Source: Gemmatimonadota bacterium
Lineage (GTDB): Bacteria; Gemmatimonadota; Gemmatimonadetes; Longimicrobiales; Gaopeijiaceae
Assembly (NCBI GenBank): GCA_041390105.1
Contig: JAWKQO010000001.1
Location: 870,001-934,000 of the forward strand
Direction of reading: 5' to 3'
DNA: 64,000 bases
Under the pieces are notes generated by a model. It did not search any database and was not told where the DNA came from. It saw nothing but the letters and a program-made list of their open reading frames with translations. This document shows positions 52,965 to 62,630 of the stretch, one piece after another (within the stretch, counting starts at the first letter, position 1; every line of letters begins with the position of its first letter). The translations under genes were made by a program, and so were the position numbers.

Positions 52965-53255
52965 ATGCAGATCCTTCCGGTCGACCTGACAGGTCTAGTC
53001 GCCGTGATCCTGGGGATTTCCGTGGTCCTGGTGCCGGTGATCGGGCTCACCGCCCGCTTCGCTTTGAAGCCCACGGTCGAGGCCCTTTCACGCTTCTTCG
53101 AGTCGAAGGGCCGAGACGAGGCTCTCGTCCTGTTGGAGCGCCGCTGCGCGCTTCTGGAGAGCCAGCTCGAGGCCATGGAGATGGATGTCCAGCGCCTCCG
53201 CGAGGGTGCGGACTTCGATCGACAGCTCACCTCGGGAACCGCGAAGGCCCCCTGA
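52965..53255 (+). CDS. Small membrane protein with coiled-coil tail, unknown function
   Basis: A 96-residue protein with one long N-terminal membrane helix (about 6-28) and a heptad-like charged tail (DEALVLLERRCALLESQLEAMEMDVQRL region) predicted to face the cytoplasm. ATG 52965 has GGAG 8 bases ahead. No family was recognised; similar small proteins accompany ECF sigma or envelope genes in related genomes (weak recollection). Divergent from the sigma operon and 5 bases ahead of the diesterase gene, so it is probably co-transcribed with the latter. Confidence 0.6.
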   Translation: MQILPVDLTGLVAVILGISVVLVPVIGLTARFALKPTVEALSRFFESKGRDEALVLLERRCALLESQLEAMEMDVQRLREGADFDRQLTSGTAKAP

Positions 53256-53260
53256 CTTTC

Positions 53261-54007
53261 GTGACACCGGAGATCATCGCTCACCGAGGGTATTCGGCAC
53301 GGGCGCCCGAGAACACGGTCGCAGCGCTGCGGCTGGCGCTGGACGTAGGAGCCCCCGCCTTGGAGTGGGATCTGCAAGCGAGCGCGGACGGGGTCCCCAT
53401 GGTCGTGCACGACGAGACCCTGGAGCGAACCACCGATGGGCTGGGTAGGGTCGACACCTACACACAGGCCGAACTCTCCGATCTCGATGCGGGATCGTGG
53501 TTCGACCCGGCGTTCGCCGGAGAACCCCTGCCCGCCTTGAGCGAGGTCCTGGACGCCGTGGGCGCCCGGGCGCATCGCCTGTATCCGGAGATCAAGGTGG
53601 GAGCATCCCCGAAGGAGGTGGACCGCATCCTCCGCGAGGTCGAGAACCGCGAGCTTCTCCGGAAGACCGTGTTCATCTCGATGGATTGGGACGCCCTGGA
53701 TCGGATCCAGGCGGCAGCTCCCGGGACTTCCGTGGCCTACATCGTGGAGGCCGAGGACCGCTTCGAGGCTGCGATCGACCGTGCGCGGGACCGACCGCAC
53801 ACCCTCCTCGATCCGGACTATCGCCTCGTGCTCGCGGATCCGGACCGTACCGCCCGGGCGCGCTCCCTGGGCATCGAGTTCGCCGTTTGGACCGTCAACG
53901 ATCCCGAGGAGGCGGCGAGACTGGCGCGGATGGGTGTGAGCCGGTTCACCACCAATGAAGTGGAGCGGCTTCTGGAGTGGGCCAGCGAATGGAAAACCGA
54001 GGGCTGA
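53261..54007 (+). CDS. Glycerophosphodiester phosphodiesterase
   Basis: A 248-residue GDPD-family enzyme that releases glycerol-3-phosphate from phospholipid headgroup diesters. The active-site set is present: His8-Arg9 and Glu17-Asn18 in AHRGYSARAPENT, Glu35 and Asp37 in EWDLQASADG, and His50-Asp51 in VVHDETLERTTDG. The C-terminal barrel ends with VWTVNDPEEAARL and GVSRFTTNE. There is no signal peptide, so it is a cytoplasmic UgpQ-like form. GTG start. The name glpQ/ugpQ is not assigned because substrate and location are not proven. Confidence 0.9.
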   Translation: MTPEIIAHRGYSARAPENTVAALRLALDVGAPALEWDLQASADGVPMVVHDETLERTTDGLGRVDTYTQAELSDLDAGSWFDPAFAGEPLPALSEVLDAVGARAHRLYPEIKVGASPKEVDRILREVENRELLRKTVFISMDWDALDRIQAAAPGTSVAYIVEAEDRFEAAIDRARDRPHTLLDPDYRLVLADPDRTARARSLGIEFAVWTVNDPEEAARLARMGVSRFTTNEVERLLEWASEWKTEG

Positions 54008-54042
54008 CCCGCTTCTTCAGACGCGGGCGCGCGGCGCCTTCC

Positions 54043-55926
54043 CTACTGTAGCTCTCCGACGCCTGGCACCGTTCCGAAGAGCGGCTTGCCGGGTGCTTCC
54101 GGCACGGTTCCTCCGATCGAAGGCAGAGTGAACAGGAAGCGGGTGCCCTCTCCCGGTGCGCTCTCGACCCAGATGCGGCCGCTGTGGGCCTCCACGATGC
54201 CCTTCGCGATCGACAGACCCAGCCCGGCGCCCCCCTGCCCTTCGCTGAGCTGCCAGAAGCGATCGAAGATCCGGTCGAGATGATCGGTGGGGATGCCCAC
54301 GCCGGTGTCCGCGACCTCGAAGACCACCTCGCCCTCGCCGGGCAGGCTGCGGATCACGATCCGCCCGCCCTCGGGGGTGAACTTGATGGCGTTGCCCAGC
54401 AGGTTCGAGAACACCTGCAGGACGCGGTTGCGGTCCGCATTGACATGCGGCAGCGCCCCCGCCAGCTGTTCGTCGATGCGGATGCCTTTCTGGTGGGCCA
54501 GCGGCCGCAGCTGTGCGAGCACGTCTTCGACCAGGGGTCCCACCGCGTTGGGCGTCGGGTGCACAGGCAGGGTGCCGGTCTCGATGCGGGAGATATCCAG
54601 GAGGTCGCGGATCAGCTCCTCCATGTGCTTGGCCTGGCGTTTGATGACCACCAGCTGCTCGCGCTGCTTCTCGAGCGGGAGCGGCACCTCCAACAACAGG
54701 TCGGCGGCGATGTAGATGGTGCCCACCGGGTTCCGCAGATCGTGCGACACCACGCCCACCACCTCGTCACGGGCACGGACCGCCTCGTGCAGCGCGGCCT
54801 CGGCCTCCCGGATCTCGGTCAAGTCGACGAACGACAACACGGCGCCCCGGACCTCGCGCCCGTCGATCATGGGTCGACAGGATACCTTGGCGGGGAACGT
54901 GCTCCCATCCAGCCGACGAAGCTCGGTGTCCGTACTGAACGAGACGTTGCCCGACTCCAGGGCCTGGCGGAAGAGCCGTGGCATGCCGGACTCGGGCTCG
55001 TCGCCGAATGCCAGCGAGTCGAGATCCCGGCCCAGCGCACTTCGGGGTGAGCGCCCGAGCATCTCCGCGGCAGCGCGGTTGATGAACGTGCAGCGTCCAT
55101 CGAGGTCGACCCCGAGCACGCCGTCGGCGGTGGCACGCAGCACCGCGTCCGTTTCGCGTCGGGCGTGGACCGCGTCCAGCCGGCGGCCATTCGCCTCACG
55201 GGCCAGTCCTCGCAGCCGACGCGCGACCAACCCCACGGCAACAATGGCGAGCAGCGCCGAAAACAGCGCCGCGATCACCAACCACGACATGATCCGCTGC
55301 TGCAGGGCTTGGTTGGCGGCCGCCTCCGCGCGGAAGTCGGCGACGCGGCTGCGGAAGGCCTCGTTCAACCGTTGCGACGAGGTCAGCAGCCCGTCGTAGT
55401 AGGTCTGCTCGGTGGCCACGCGTGGCAGCCACTCTTCGAGGCTGATGTCTCCCGCCAGCAGAGGTAGGTGGTACAGGTGCCAATCCTGCGCACGTTCCCA
55501 CAGATCCGTGAGCAGGCGTTCGAGCTCTTCGTCCCGCTGACCGGACTCCTCCGGCAACCGCTCCTCGACCAGCTGCTGGAGCTCGGAGAACCGCTCGCCC
55601 GCGCGGGCGCGCTCCGCCTCGTAGGCGTCGCGGATGCGTCGGCGCTCGACCGCGCTCTCGGTTTGCTGGAAGGCCTGCACCCGCGAGAACGCACGTACCT
55701 CGGCGACATGGAAGCGCCAGGCCAGCTCCTGGGCAGGCTCGTAGATGCCCCCCACGAGGTCTTCGAGGGGGGTGAGGCGCTTGGAGAGCTGGACCGGCAC
55801 CAGACCCAGCGCCAACAGGAGCACCACCAGGAATGCCAGAAGGGCGTGCGTCGCCCGCTCCCGGCGGCGGTTCTCCGCCTCCGCCAGGGGATGCAGCCGG
55901 CTGGGTTCAGCCTGGGATCCCGCCAT
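54043..55926 (-). CDS. PAS-domain sensor histidine kinase, orphan
   Basis: A 627-residue membrane kinase. Two helices (about 27-47 and 213-235) bracket a 165-residue, mostly alpha-helical periplasmic sensor region of the four-helix/CHASE3 type. A PAS domain follows (about 257-370, DGVLGVDLDGRCTFINRAAAEML), then HisKA with phospho-acceptor His395 in VVSHDLRNP, and HATPase_c with the N box (Asn512 in NLLGNAIKFTP), G1 DTGVGIP (540-546) and G2 GAGLGLSIAKG (566-576). No response regulator is adjacent, so its partner is unknown. ATG 55926 is chosen because it has GAGG upstream and avoids a low-complexity extension. It lies 123 bases downstream of the small lipoprotein. Confidence 0.92.
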   Translation of the reverse strand: MAGSQAEPSRLHPLAEAENRRRERATHALLAFLVVLLLALGLVPVQLSKRLTPLEDLVGGIYEPAQELAWRFHVAEVRAFSRVQAFQQTESAVERRRIRDAYEAERARAGERFSELQQLVEERLPEESGQRDEELERLLTDLWERAQDWHLYHLPLLAGDISLEEWLPRVATEQTYYDGLLTSSQRLNEAFRSRVADFRAEAAANQALQQRIMSWLVIAALFSALLAIVAVGLVARRLRGLAREANGRRLDAVHARRETDAVLRATADGVLGVDLDGRCTFINRAAAEMLGRSPRSALGRDLDSLAFGDEPESGMPRLFRQALESGNVSFSTDTELRRLDGSTFPAKVSCRPMIDGREVRGAVLSFVDLTEIREAEAALHEAVRARDEVVGVVSHDLRNPVGTIYIAADLLLEVPLPLEKQREQLVVIKRQAKHMEELIRDLLDISRIETGTLPVHPTPNAVGPLVEDVLAQLRPLAHQKGIRIDEQLAGALPHVNADRNRVLQVFSNLLGNAIKFTPEGGRIVIRSLPGEGEVVFEVADTGVGIPTDHLDRIFDRFWQLSEGQGGAGLGLSIAKGIVEAHSGRIWVESAPGEGTRFLFTLPSIGGTVPEAPGKPLFGTVPGVGELQ

Positions 55927-56049
55927 GCACCTCGTTCGCTCGAGCCAGAGCCACCACCCGGGGGGAAACATATGATGGCCGGACGGGCCGGTCACCCCCG
56001 CCGAGAAGCCAACGTCTCAAGGCGCGCCCAACGGACGCTTCGGAAAGGA

Positions 56050-56553
56050 TCACCACTGCAGACGGAACCCCAGGAACCGGATGTCCGAGTTGTCAGGCGG
56101 CCCTTCGCCCGGTCCTCCCTGGCTGCTGCCCTCGGTCACGGAGAGGATGACCGCCACGGCCACTCCGGTGACTGCGGCCAGCGCCCCCGTGCGCGCCCAG
56201 CTGAAGCGTTTCTCCTCCACGCTCACCAGACCGTCCCAAGGCAGCGCCAGGTACGTGTTGAAGCGACTGCCGGTGGCGGGCGTGCTGCCCCGGGCCGGAA
56301 TGGTCAACGCCAGCGCAGCGGCATCGGTGGGCTCCGCAACCCGGCCCTCCACGCGCTCCGTGAGCTCGCCGATCACATCCGCCTGCTTGAGCGCCTCCTC
56401 CCGGGTCAACGTCACCCGCACAGGGTCACCCGCCTCCACCGCGCGCGGGTCGACCGGCGCGAAGGTCTGACAGGCTCCCAGCGCAGTGGCGACCGCGACG
56501 CCCACGCACAGGTCGCGGACGGTTCTCTTCGTTCTCGCACGACTGGTTTGCAC
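56050..56553 (-). CDS. Small lipoprotein of unknown function
   Basis: A 167-residue lipoprotein with signal peptide and lipobox ALGAC (Cys28). The mature part starts with a beta-like stretch (DPVRVTLTREEALKQADV) and has a hydrophobic segment near the C-terminus (ALAAVTGVAVAVILSV), so it may be inserted in a membrane as well as lipid-anchored. No family was recognised. It lies 93 bases downstream of susD, so it may be a third member of that locus or a separate gene. An inverted repeat (56590-56596 with 56609-56615) lies in the gap. Confidence 0.7.
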   Translation of the reverse strand: MQTSRARTKRTVRDLCVGVAVATALGACQTFAPVDPRAVEAGDPVRVTLTREEALKQADVIGELTERVEGRVAEPTDAAALALTIPARGSTPATGSRFNTYLALPWDGLVSVEEKRFSWARTGALAAVTGVAVAVILSVTEGSSQGGPGEGPPDNSDIRFLGFRLQW

Positions 56554-56646
56554 TGAACCTCCCTTCTCGTTCCCACGGCAAGCGACGACGGGGGCGACCG
56601 TAGCCGGCCGCCCCCGCGTCGATCTCCTACGTGTTGTTGCTCCCGA

Positions 56647-57882
56647 TCAGAGGCTGGGGTTCACCCGGCGCTCTTCCTGGGAGATTGGGAAGCAGGTGTC
56701 CCGGCCGCTCGAGAACGGATCGGCCACCACGCCTCCCTCCTCCTGCCAACGACGGAGGTCATACAAACGCCGTCCCTCCAACCACAGGGTGGCGCCCCGC
56801 TCGAAACGCAACGTCTCCCAGGCCTCGGCCAGCGAAGCGGGCTCGGCCAGCGCCGCCAGACCATAGACGTCCCGGGCCTGATTCAGCAGATCGGTCATCC
56901 CGGGGATGTCACCGTTCCGCAGCGCTGCTTCTGCCCTCAGCACCAGCATCTCGGCGCCCTTGGTCAGCGGGATGTCGTCGTCCTGCGTGCGGAACTTGAG
57001 CTGCTGATAGAAGTCCGTCTCGCCATCCTGACCCTTGGAGACCTGCCCCGAGTTGTCGTACACGATCTGCCAGGGCACGCGCGGATCGTTGGGGTCGTTG
57101 TTCTCCCAGATGGTGTTGAAGACCGTGAACTCCTTGCGGGCCGTGGTCTCGAAGACCAGGTCGTTGCTGACCGCGCCCACCGCCGTGCTGTAGATGGCGT
57201 TGTAGACGAAGCTCGCCGGCACCTGCTGGGCATCCGCCACCGCCTGCGACCAGTTGTCCAACCAGGCGCGCACGGAGGCGCGCCCACCGTAGGCGGCCCG
57301 AACATAATCCTGCCGATTGGCGGCCGTCCCCACCGCGATGGCCCGCGTGAAGAGCGAGTCCGCCCGGATGAAGTGCTCCGTGTTGGGCACCTCTGGGCCA
57401 CCGTCGACGGTGCTGGTGCACTGCCACTCGCCCAACGTGCGGTTGGCGAAGCCGCCGAGCAGGTAGGCGCGTGCCACGTTCGGATCCTTCTCGAACTGGG
57501 CCGGCTCCAGGATCTCGGCAATGCGCCGGAGGCCGTCCTCGGCTACCCAGCGGGCCTGCTGCAACGTGCCGTACTCGCCGTCCCAATCCGCCGGCGTCTG
57601 CAGCAGCTGTCCGCGCGGATAGGTGCCGAAGTCATAGCTGCCACCGTGCCAGATCTCGCCGTCCGCAAGCAGCACGTTCTGTAGCGAGCCGTCGATGGAC
57701 TGCGTGAGATCGAAGGACATCCCCGCCACGATGCCGGGAATGGCATCCGCGGTGTTCAGGTCGGCGTCCGCGATGCGACCCGGGGCCTCGACGTCCAGCG
57801 AAAGCACGTCGGAACACGCGGCCGCCGGCCCCAGCAGGGCCAGCGCGAGAGCGTAGCGGATCGTCTTGTTGTTCATCGTCAT
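56647..57882 (-). CDS. SusD/RagB-family outer-membrane lipoprotein
   Basis: A 411-residue SusD-like protein, the lid-type substrate-binding partner of a SusC transporter. The lipobox AAAC anchors it by Cys23. TPR-like helices follow (for example ARAYLLGGFANRTLGEW), and the family closing motifs are clear: LRFERGATLWLEGRRLYDLRRW and the final FPISQEERRVNPSL, which corresponds to the usual FPIPxxEI end. The ATG at 57882 lies 12 bases past the SusC stop codon. SusD-like proteins of this branch bind glycans or peptides; the substrate cannot be told. Confidence 0.9.
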   Translation of the reverse strand: MTMNNKTIRYALALALLGPAAACSDVLSLDVEAPGRIADADLNTADAIPGIVAGMSFDLTQSIDGSLQNVLLADGEIWHGGSYDFGTYPRGQLLQTPADWDGEYGTLQQARWVAEDGLRRIAEILEPAQFEKDPNVARAYLLGGFANRTLGEWQCTSTVDGGPEVPNTEHFIRADSLFTRAIAVGTAANRQDYVRAAYGGRASVRAWLDNWSQAVADAQQVPASFVYNAIYSTAVGAVSNDLVFETTARKEFTVFNTIWENNDPNDPRVPWQIVYDNSGQVSKGQDGETDFYQQLKFRTQDDDIPLTKGAEMLVLRAEAALRNGDIPGMTDLLNQARDVYGLAALAEPASLAEAWETLRFERGATLWLEGRRLYDLRRWQEEGGVVADPFSSGRDTCFPISQEERRVNPSL

Positions 57883-57894
57883 GATCGCCGCCCC

Positions 57895-60800
57895 CTAGAA
57901 CGTCGCGCGGATGGAGAACAGGAACGTACGCGGCGCCGGGATCTGGTAGTACTCGCGGCGACCGTAGTCGGTGGCGCCGTCATAGATCCCGCCCTCGGCT
58001 CGGTCCTGGAAGTCCTCGACCTCCGGGTCCACGCCGGTGTAGTCCGTCCACTTGAACAGGTTCACACCGGACAGCGTCACGCTGGCCCGCTGCGCATAAC
58101 GGCCCACCCAGGAGCTGGGCAGGTTGTAGGTGAGCGAGATGTTGCGGAGCTTCCAGAAGTCCGCCTTCTCGATCCAGAACGACGCGTCGTGGCCACCGTA
58201 CAGGTTGGTGGCGCAGCGCGCCCGCTCCAGCGCCGTCACGTCGTTGAGCGCGTTCGCGTCACCGGCCCGCGACGCGAAGATCTTCTCCTGCACGCCATAG
58301 CACGGGTACCACACGCCCCGGCGACCGTTCTGGTAGCCCGTATAGTTGGGCAGATAGTGCCCACCCTGGTGCTCCAGCAACGCGTCGATCGAGAGACTCT
58401 GCCCCAACGTGATCGTGGAGTTGAGCCCGATCAGGCGCGTCGGGTTCGTGGGTCCGATGAGCGCATCTTCCTCGATGATCGGATCCGCGAAGGCATCCGG
58501 GTTGGTCACCACCAGTCCGTAGTAGGACGGCACCGCGTGCCCTTCGCGGATGCCCGCCAGGTTGTCGGCGTCCAACTCCTGGCCCGCCAGGTCCACGGCC
58601 TCCGTCTTGTTGAACGCGATGTTGGCCCGGGCCCGCCACTCGAAGTTCGCGCGCTGCAGCAGCGTGGCGCTGAGTTGGAACTCGCTGCCCGAGCCCTTGA
58701 TCTCGCCCACGTTCTCCACGCGCGTGGCCAGGAAGCCCTGCGAAGGCGGATACGTCACCGGCACCAGCGCGTCGGTCGTGGTGGTGCTGTAGTAGGTGGC
58801 TTCCACACCGAAACGGCCTTCCAGGAAGGACGCATCGAAGCCCACCTCGATCTCACGCGTGCGCTCGGGACCCACCTGGTCGTTGCCGATGTCGCCGGGG
58901 GTGAAGCCCGCCACGCCCTCGTCGCCGGTCACGGGCCTCCAGGTGCGCAGCTTGTCGAACGCGCCCGGTGCCTTGCCGGACTCTCCGACCGCTGCCCGGA
59001 ACTTGGCGGCGTCGAACCAGTCGGTCGGCCAGAACGCGTAGTCGGACAGAATCCAGGACAGGGAGAGCTTCGGATAGTACTGGAGCCCGAAGTCGTCACC
59101 GAAGGCCGAGTTCCCGTCCACACGCAAACCGGCCGTCAGGAACAGCCGGTCCTGGAAGCCCACCGACTCCTGCAGGAAGAAGCCGGCGTTGGTGGTCGCC
59201 ACGGTCGCGTCCGTCACACCGGTGGCGCCACCGCCCGACGTCAGCGTCGGCTTGCCCGGGCCCGCGAACTCCTGCGTGCTCACGAACTTGGTGCGGTAGC
59301 GATCCCTGAAGATCTGACCACCCCAGGAGAACGTCGAAGCGATGGACTCGCCGAAGCTGTTCTGGAAGGAGCCCGCGTAGTCCACGGACAGCTTGGAGCG
59401 GATGTTGCTCTCCGAGCTGTAGAAGCCACCGGGGTTACGGAGGTGGCCGAAGGGGTCCCACTCCTCCGAGTCGAAGGACAGATAGTCCCAGCCCACCGAG
59501 AAACGGTTGGAAAGGGACTCGAACGGATTGTAGCCCACCACCAGCCCGGTGGTGTAGCGGTCACTGGTGCCCGTGTTCTGTGAGTCGAACAGGTAGCCGT
59601 TGCTGGCGCACAGCACGGTCACGTTGGCGCAATCCTCGCCTTTGCCGCCCTTGAAGTTGCCGTTGGTGCCCCGCCCCACGTTGAGCAGGAAGCCGTTGGC
59701 GTTGTTGCCGTCTTCCACGAAGCGGCTGTTGCGGCGCGTGTAGGCCGTGTTCAGCGCCACGCTCAGGTCCTCGATGGGCGAGAAGTCCAGGTTGCCCCGG
59801 AAGCCGCCGTCGCGTGAGCGCTGCGTCTGCAGCGTGCCCTCCGCGTCCGAGTAGTTGCCGGACACGTAGTAGGAGACGCGCTCGGAGCCACCGCGCACGG
59901 AGAGGCCGTAGCGCTGCTGAAGCCCATTCTGGAACCAGCGGCCCGACGCCGGACAGGTGGGATCCTCGAAGTAGACCTTCTCGCCCGCCGTGCTGCGGCT
60001 CATAGACAGGCCGTACAGGTCCTGGGTGCGACCGCATTGTGTGAACAGCTCGGTCGGATCTCCATCCGGGCCCACCTGGCCCATGTTGGAGAAGCCCGTG
60101 GTCAGGTCGGCCGTCCAGATGGGCTCACCGGACACACCACGCTTGGTGAAGATCTGGATCACGCCGCCCGCAGCCTCGGTGCCGTACAGCGTCGTGGCGG
60201 AGGCACCCTTCACCACCTCGACCCGTTCGATGTCCTCCGCGTTGATGTCCTGCAGCGGCGAGATCGACTGACGGGCCGCGGTCCCGATGGAGATCGGCTG
60301 GTTGTAGACGCGCACGCCGTCGATGTAGATGAGCGGCTCAGGCGCCTGAGACGCGGTGTTCTGTCCGCGGATGCGGATGGTGCCGCCCGTGCCGGGCTGC
60401 CCCTGGGCCTGCGATACGGTCACGCCCGGGATGCGGCCACCGATGATGTTCTCGGGGTTGGTCACCGGAGCCAGCTCCAGGTCGCGCGAGGTCACGGCGT
60501 CCAGGGCGTTGCCCACCTCTTTGGCGCGCACCTCGGCCGCCGTGCCCGTGACCACGATCTCGTCCAGCGCGATCGCGGTCTCGCTCAAGTTGAAGTCGGC
60601 CGTGGCTGTACCGCCGGCAGCGATGGTGATCTGCTGCGAACCGGATACGTAGCCCAGGAGCTCTACGCGCACGGTATGGGTGCCGGCCGGCACGTTCAGG
60701 ATGAGAAAGCGACCGTCGGCGTTGGTCAGACCGCCGATGCGGAGTCCCTCGATGAAGACCTGGGCACCGGAGAGCGGACGCGCCGTGGCGGCCGCTTGCA

Positions 60801-60912
60801 CGCGACCGACCACACGGCCCATTTCCTGGGCGTCGAGGTCAGGGGTCAAGGGCCCAGCCAGGAGCGCCACAATGGCGAACCCGCGGGCCAGGGCGGACAA
60901 TCGAATGTTCAT
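57895..60912 (-). CDS. SusC/RagA-family TonB-linked outer-membrane transporter
   Basis: A 1005-residue barrel. A strong GGAGG 7 bases before ATG 60912 and a signal peptide (about 1-29, ending DLDAQ) support this start over the longer frame. A carboxypeptidase-regulatory-like domain (about 32-115) is followed by the TonB box region (ALDEIVVTGTA), the plug (NIIGGRIPGVTVSQAQGQPGTG region, then ERVEVVKGASATTLYGTEAA) and the barrel ending in RTFLFSIRATF with a terminal Phe. It should import an unknown oligomer in complex with the SusD-like partner encoded immediately downstream. No glycosidase or peptidase gene accompanies the pair, unlike many polysaccharide loci. Confidence 0.92.
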   Translation of the reverse strand: MNIRLSALARGFAIVALLAGPLTPDLDAQEMGRVVGRVQAAATARPLSGAQVFIEGLRIGGLTNADGRFLILNVPAGTHTVRVELLGYVSGSQQITIAAGGTATADFNLSETAIALDEIVVTGTAAEVRAKEVGNALDAVTSRDLELAPVTNPENIIGGRIPGVTVSQAQGQPGTGGTIRIRGQNTASQAPEPLIYIDGVRVYNQPISIGTAARQSISPLQDINAEDIERVEVVKGASATTLYGTEAAGGVIQIFTKRGVSGEPIWTADLTTGFSNMGQVGPDGDPTELFTQCGRTQDLYGLSMSRSTAGEKVYFEDPTCPASGRWFQNGLQQRYGLSVRGGSERVSYYVSGNYSDAEGTLQTQRSRDGGFRGNLDFSPIEDLSVALNTAYTRRNSRFVEDGNNANGFLLNVGRGTNGNFKGGKGEDCANVTVLCASNGYLFDSQNTGTSDRYTTGLVVGYNPFESLSNRFSVGWDYLSFDSEEWDPFGHLRNPGGFYSSESNIRSKLSVDYAGSFQNSFGESIASTFSWGGQIFRDRYRTKFVSTQEFAGPGKPTLTSGGGATGVTDATVATTNAGFFLQESVGFQDRLFLTAGLRVDGNSAFGDDFGLQYYPKLSLSWILSDYAFWPTDWFDAAKFRAAVGESGKAPGAFDKLRTWRPVTGDEGVAGFTPGDIGNDQVGPERTREIEVGFDASFLEGRFGVEATYYSTTTTDALVPVTYPPSQGFLATRVENVGEIKGSGSEFQLSATLLQRANFEWRARANIAFNKTEAVDLAGQELDADNLAGIREGHAVPSYYGLVVTNPDAFADPIIEEDALIGPTNPTRLIGLNSTITLGQSLSIDALLEHQGGHYLPNYTGYQNGRRGVWYPCYGVQEKIFASRAGDANALNDVTALERARCATNLYGGHDASFWIEKADFWKLRNISLTYNLPSSWVGRYAQRASVTLSGVNLFKWTDYTGVDPEVEDFQDRAEGGIYDGATDYGRREYYQIPAPRTFLFSIRATF

Positions 60913-61134
60913 GCACGACCTCCGGCGGGGGCCCGCGCCAGCGCGCAGGACTCCGCATGGGAAAAGGGGTGTGATGGCTCGCGCCCGGTGCAGGCGGGTG
61001 GCACCGACGCACAAACTGGCGCATCGCCAGCTCGTTGGACCGACTTCCTCTCCTCTGGTTCCTCCGACAGTGGACATGGGCGCGAGGGTTGCCCGCGGGC
61101 GGAGAAGATCCCAGTCAGTTTGGGGGAAGTGGCG

Positions 61135-61776
61135 TCAAATCGTCAAGATCTCGGGGTGCGGCCCGCCCTGTCCCGGGCCTGTCTCCCCCCTCTCCAACAC
61201 CTCCCGGGCGCGCTCCAGATCGGCGGGCGTGTTGAGGTTCAACAGGGGGGACCAACCCCCTTGGTTGGGCAGGACGACCCGGCTCACCCTCAGGCCAGCG
61301 ACGAACTCGCGGGCGGACCGCCCCCCCGCCGTCAGGAAGTCCTCCAACCGGTCTTCGACCTCGACCCCGTAGCGCCCGCATAGAGGCTGGTCTCCCGCTT
61401 CGGGGCAGGAGGCCAGGGAGCCGTCCGGAGCGGGCGCCGCCGCCAGGCAGCGTAGCTCCGCCTCGGTCACCAGCGGCAGGTCCACCGCCAAGACCAGGAC
61501 ACCCCCGCGCCCGAGCCGACGGGCCTCGCCCAGCCCTGCCAGGATCCCCCCCAACGGGCCCAGCCCCGGCTGCGGATCCACGACGCGGCCCACGTCCGGC
61601 AGGGAGGTGGCATCCCTCTCGCTCGCGACCGCCACCACCACGCGCCCCGTCACCGGGGCCAAGGCTCCGACGGCGCGCTCGAGCAGTGATCGCCCTGCGA
61701 CCCGCGCTTGTCGCTTGTCCGATCCGAAGCGGCGGCTCCCTCCCCCTGCCAGCACCACCCCCAGGAGTGCGCTCAC
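61135..61776 (-). CDS. mobA: Molybdenum cofactor guanylyltransferase
   Basis: A 213-residue nucleotidyltransferase that attaches GMP to molybdopterin, making the bis-MGD cofactor. The GTP-binding loop VVLAGGGSRRFGSDK is at about 7-21 (consensus LAGGxSxRMGxDK), followed by LPLVTEAEL and a C-terminal NLNTPADLERA, the usual end motif. The GTG start overlaps the fdhD stop as GTGA, linking synthesis and sulphuration of the same cofactor. Confidence 0.9.
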   Translation of the reverse strand: MSALLGVVLAGGGSRRFGSDKRQARVAGRSLLERAVGALAPVTGRVVVAVASERDATSLPDVGRVVDPQPGLGPLGGILAGLGEARRLGRGGVLVLAVDLPLVTEAELRCLAAAPAPDGSLASCPEAGDQPLCGRYGVEVEDRLEDFLTAGGRSAREFVAGLRVSRVVLPNQGGWSPLLNLNTPADLERAREVLERGETGPGQGGPHPEILTI

Positions 61777-62630
61777 GGGAACGTCACGCGCTCGGGGCCG
61801 GCGTAGACGTTGAAGCCGCCGGCACGGGCGAAGCCGGCCAGGGTGACGTTGAAGCGCTGAGCCAGGTCGACGGCCAGGCTGGAGGGTGCTCCCACGGCCA
61901 CGACCGTGGCCAACCCCGCCCGCACGGCCTTCTGAAGGATTTCGAAGGAGGCCCGCCCGCTGATGACGAGCGCCCTGCGCTCCAGGGGAAGGCGGCGCTC
62001 GAGGAACAACGACCCCACCACTTTGTCGACGGCGTTGTGGCGACCGACGTCCTCCCGCACGCATTCCGGACGCCCATCGAGGGCGAAGACCCCCGCGGCG
62101 TGTAGTCCACCGGTACGCGTGAACAGGGACTGCTCGTGTCGCAACGCGTCCGGGAGCTCCACGAGCAGCTCGGCGGGCCAGCGCTCCCCGAGGTCGGGGA
62201 GCAGGGCGCACCCCAACTGCTCCACCGCATCCAAGGAGGCCTTCCCGCAGACACCGCAACTGGAGCTGACATAGAAGTTGCGGTCCAGCCGACCGAGGTC
62301 GAGCTCCACACCCGCGCGCACGGACACGGTCACCACGTTGTAGGTGCGCTGTTCTTCGGAAGCACAGTAGGCGATCTCGCGGATCTGGCGGGAGTCCTCG
62401 AGCACGGCCTCGCTGAAGAGGAAACCGGCCGCGAGCTCGAAGTCGGCACCCGGTGTGCGCATGGTGACCGCGATCGAGCGCTCTGCGGGGCCCTCGTCGG
62501 TGGTCGCTCCCTGCTGCACGCGGATCTCGAGCGGTTCCTCGAGGGCAACCTCGTCGCGAGTGCGCCGAGCTCCTCCCTCCCGAAACCGCACGACGTCGAC
62601 CCGTTGGACGCCCTTCCGTTCACCGAGCAC
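61773..62630 (-). CDS. fdhD: Formate dehydrogenase accessory sulfurtransferase FdhD
   Basis: A 285-residue cytoplasmic sulfurtransferase that passes sulphur from IscS-type desulphurases to the molybdenum cofactor of formate dehydrogenases. The reactive Cys motif is CGVCGK (Cys125 and Cys128), EDVGRHNAVDKVVG is the second family signature. GTG 62630 with GAGGGA 6 bases ahead is chosen; an open frame to 62885 crosses the divergent gene and is not real. No formate dehydrogenase subunit is in the window. Confidence 0.9.
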   Translation of the reverse strand: MLGERKGVQRVDVVRFREGGARRTRDEVALEEPLEIRVQQGATTDEGPAERSIAVTMRTPGADFELAAGFLFSEAVLEDSRQIREIAYCASEEQRTYNVVTVSVRAGVELDLGRLDRNFYVSSSCGVCGKASLDAVEQLGCALLPDLGERWPAELLVELPDALRHEQSLFTRTGGLHAAGVFALDGRPECVREDVGRHNAVDKVVGSLFLERRLPLERRALVISGRASFEILQKAVRAGLATVVAVGAPSSLAVDLAQRFNVTLAGFARAGGFNVYAGPERVTFP

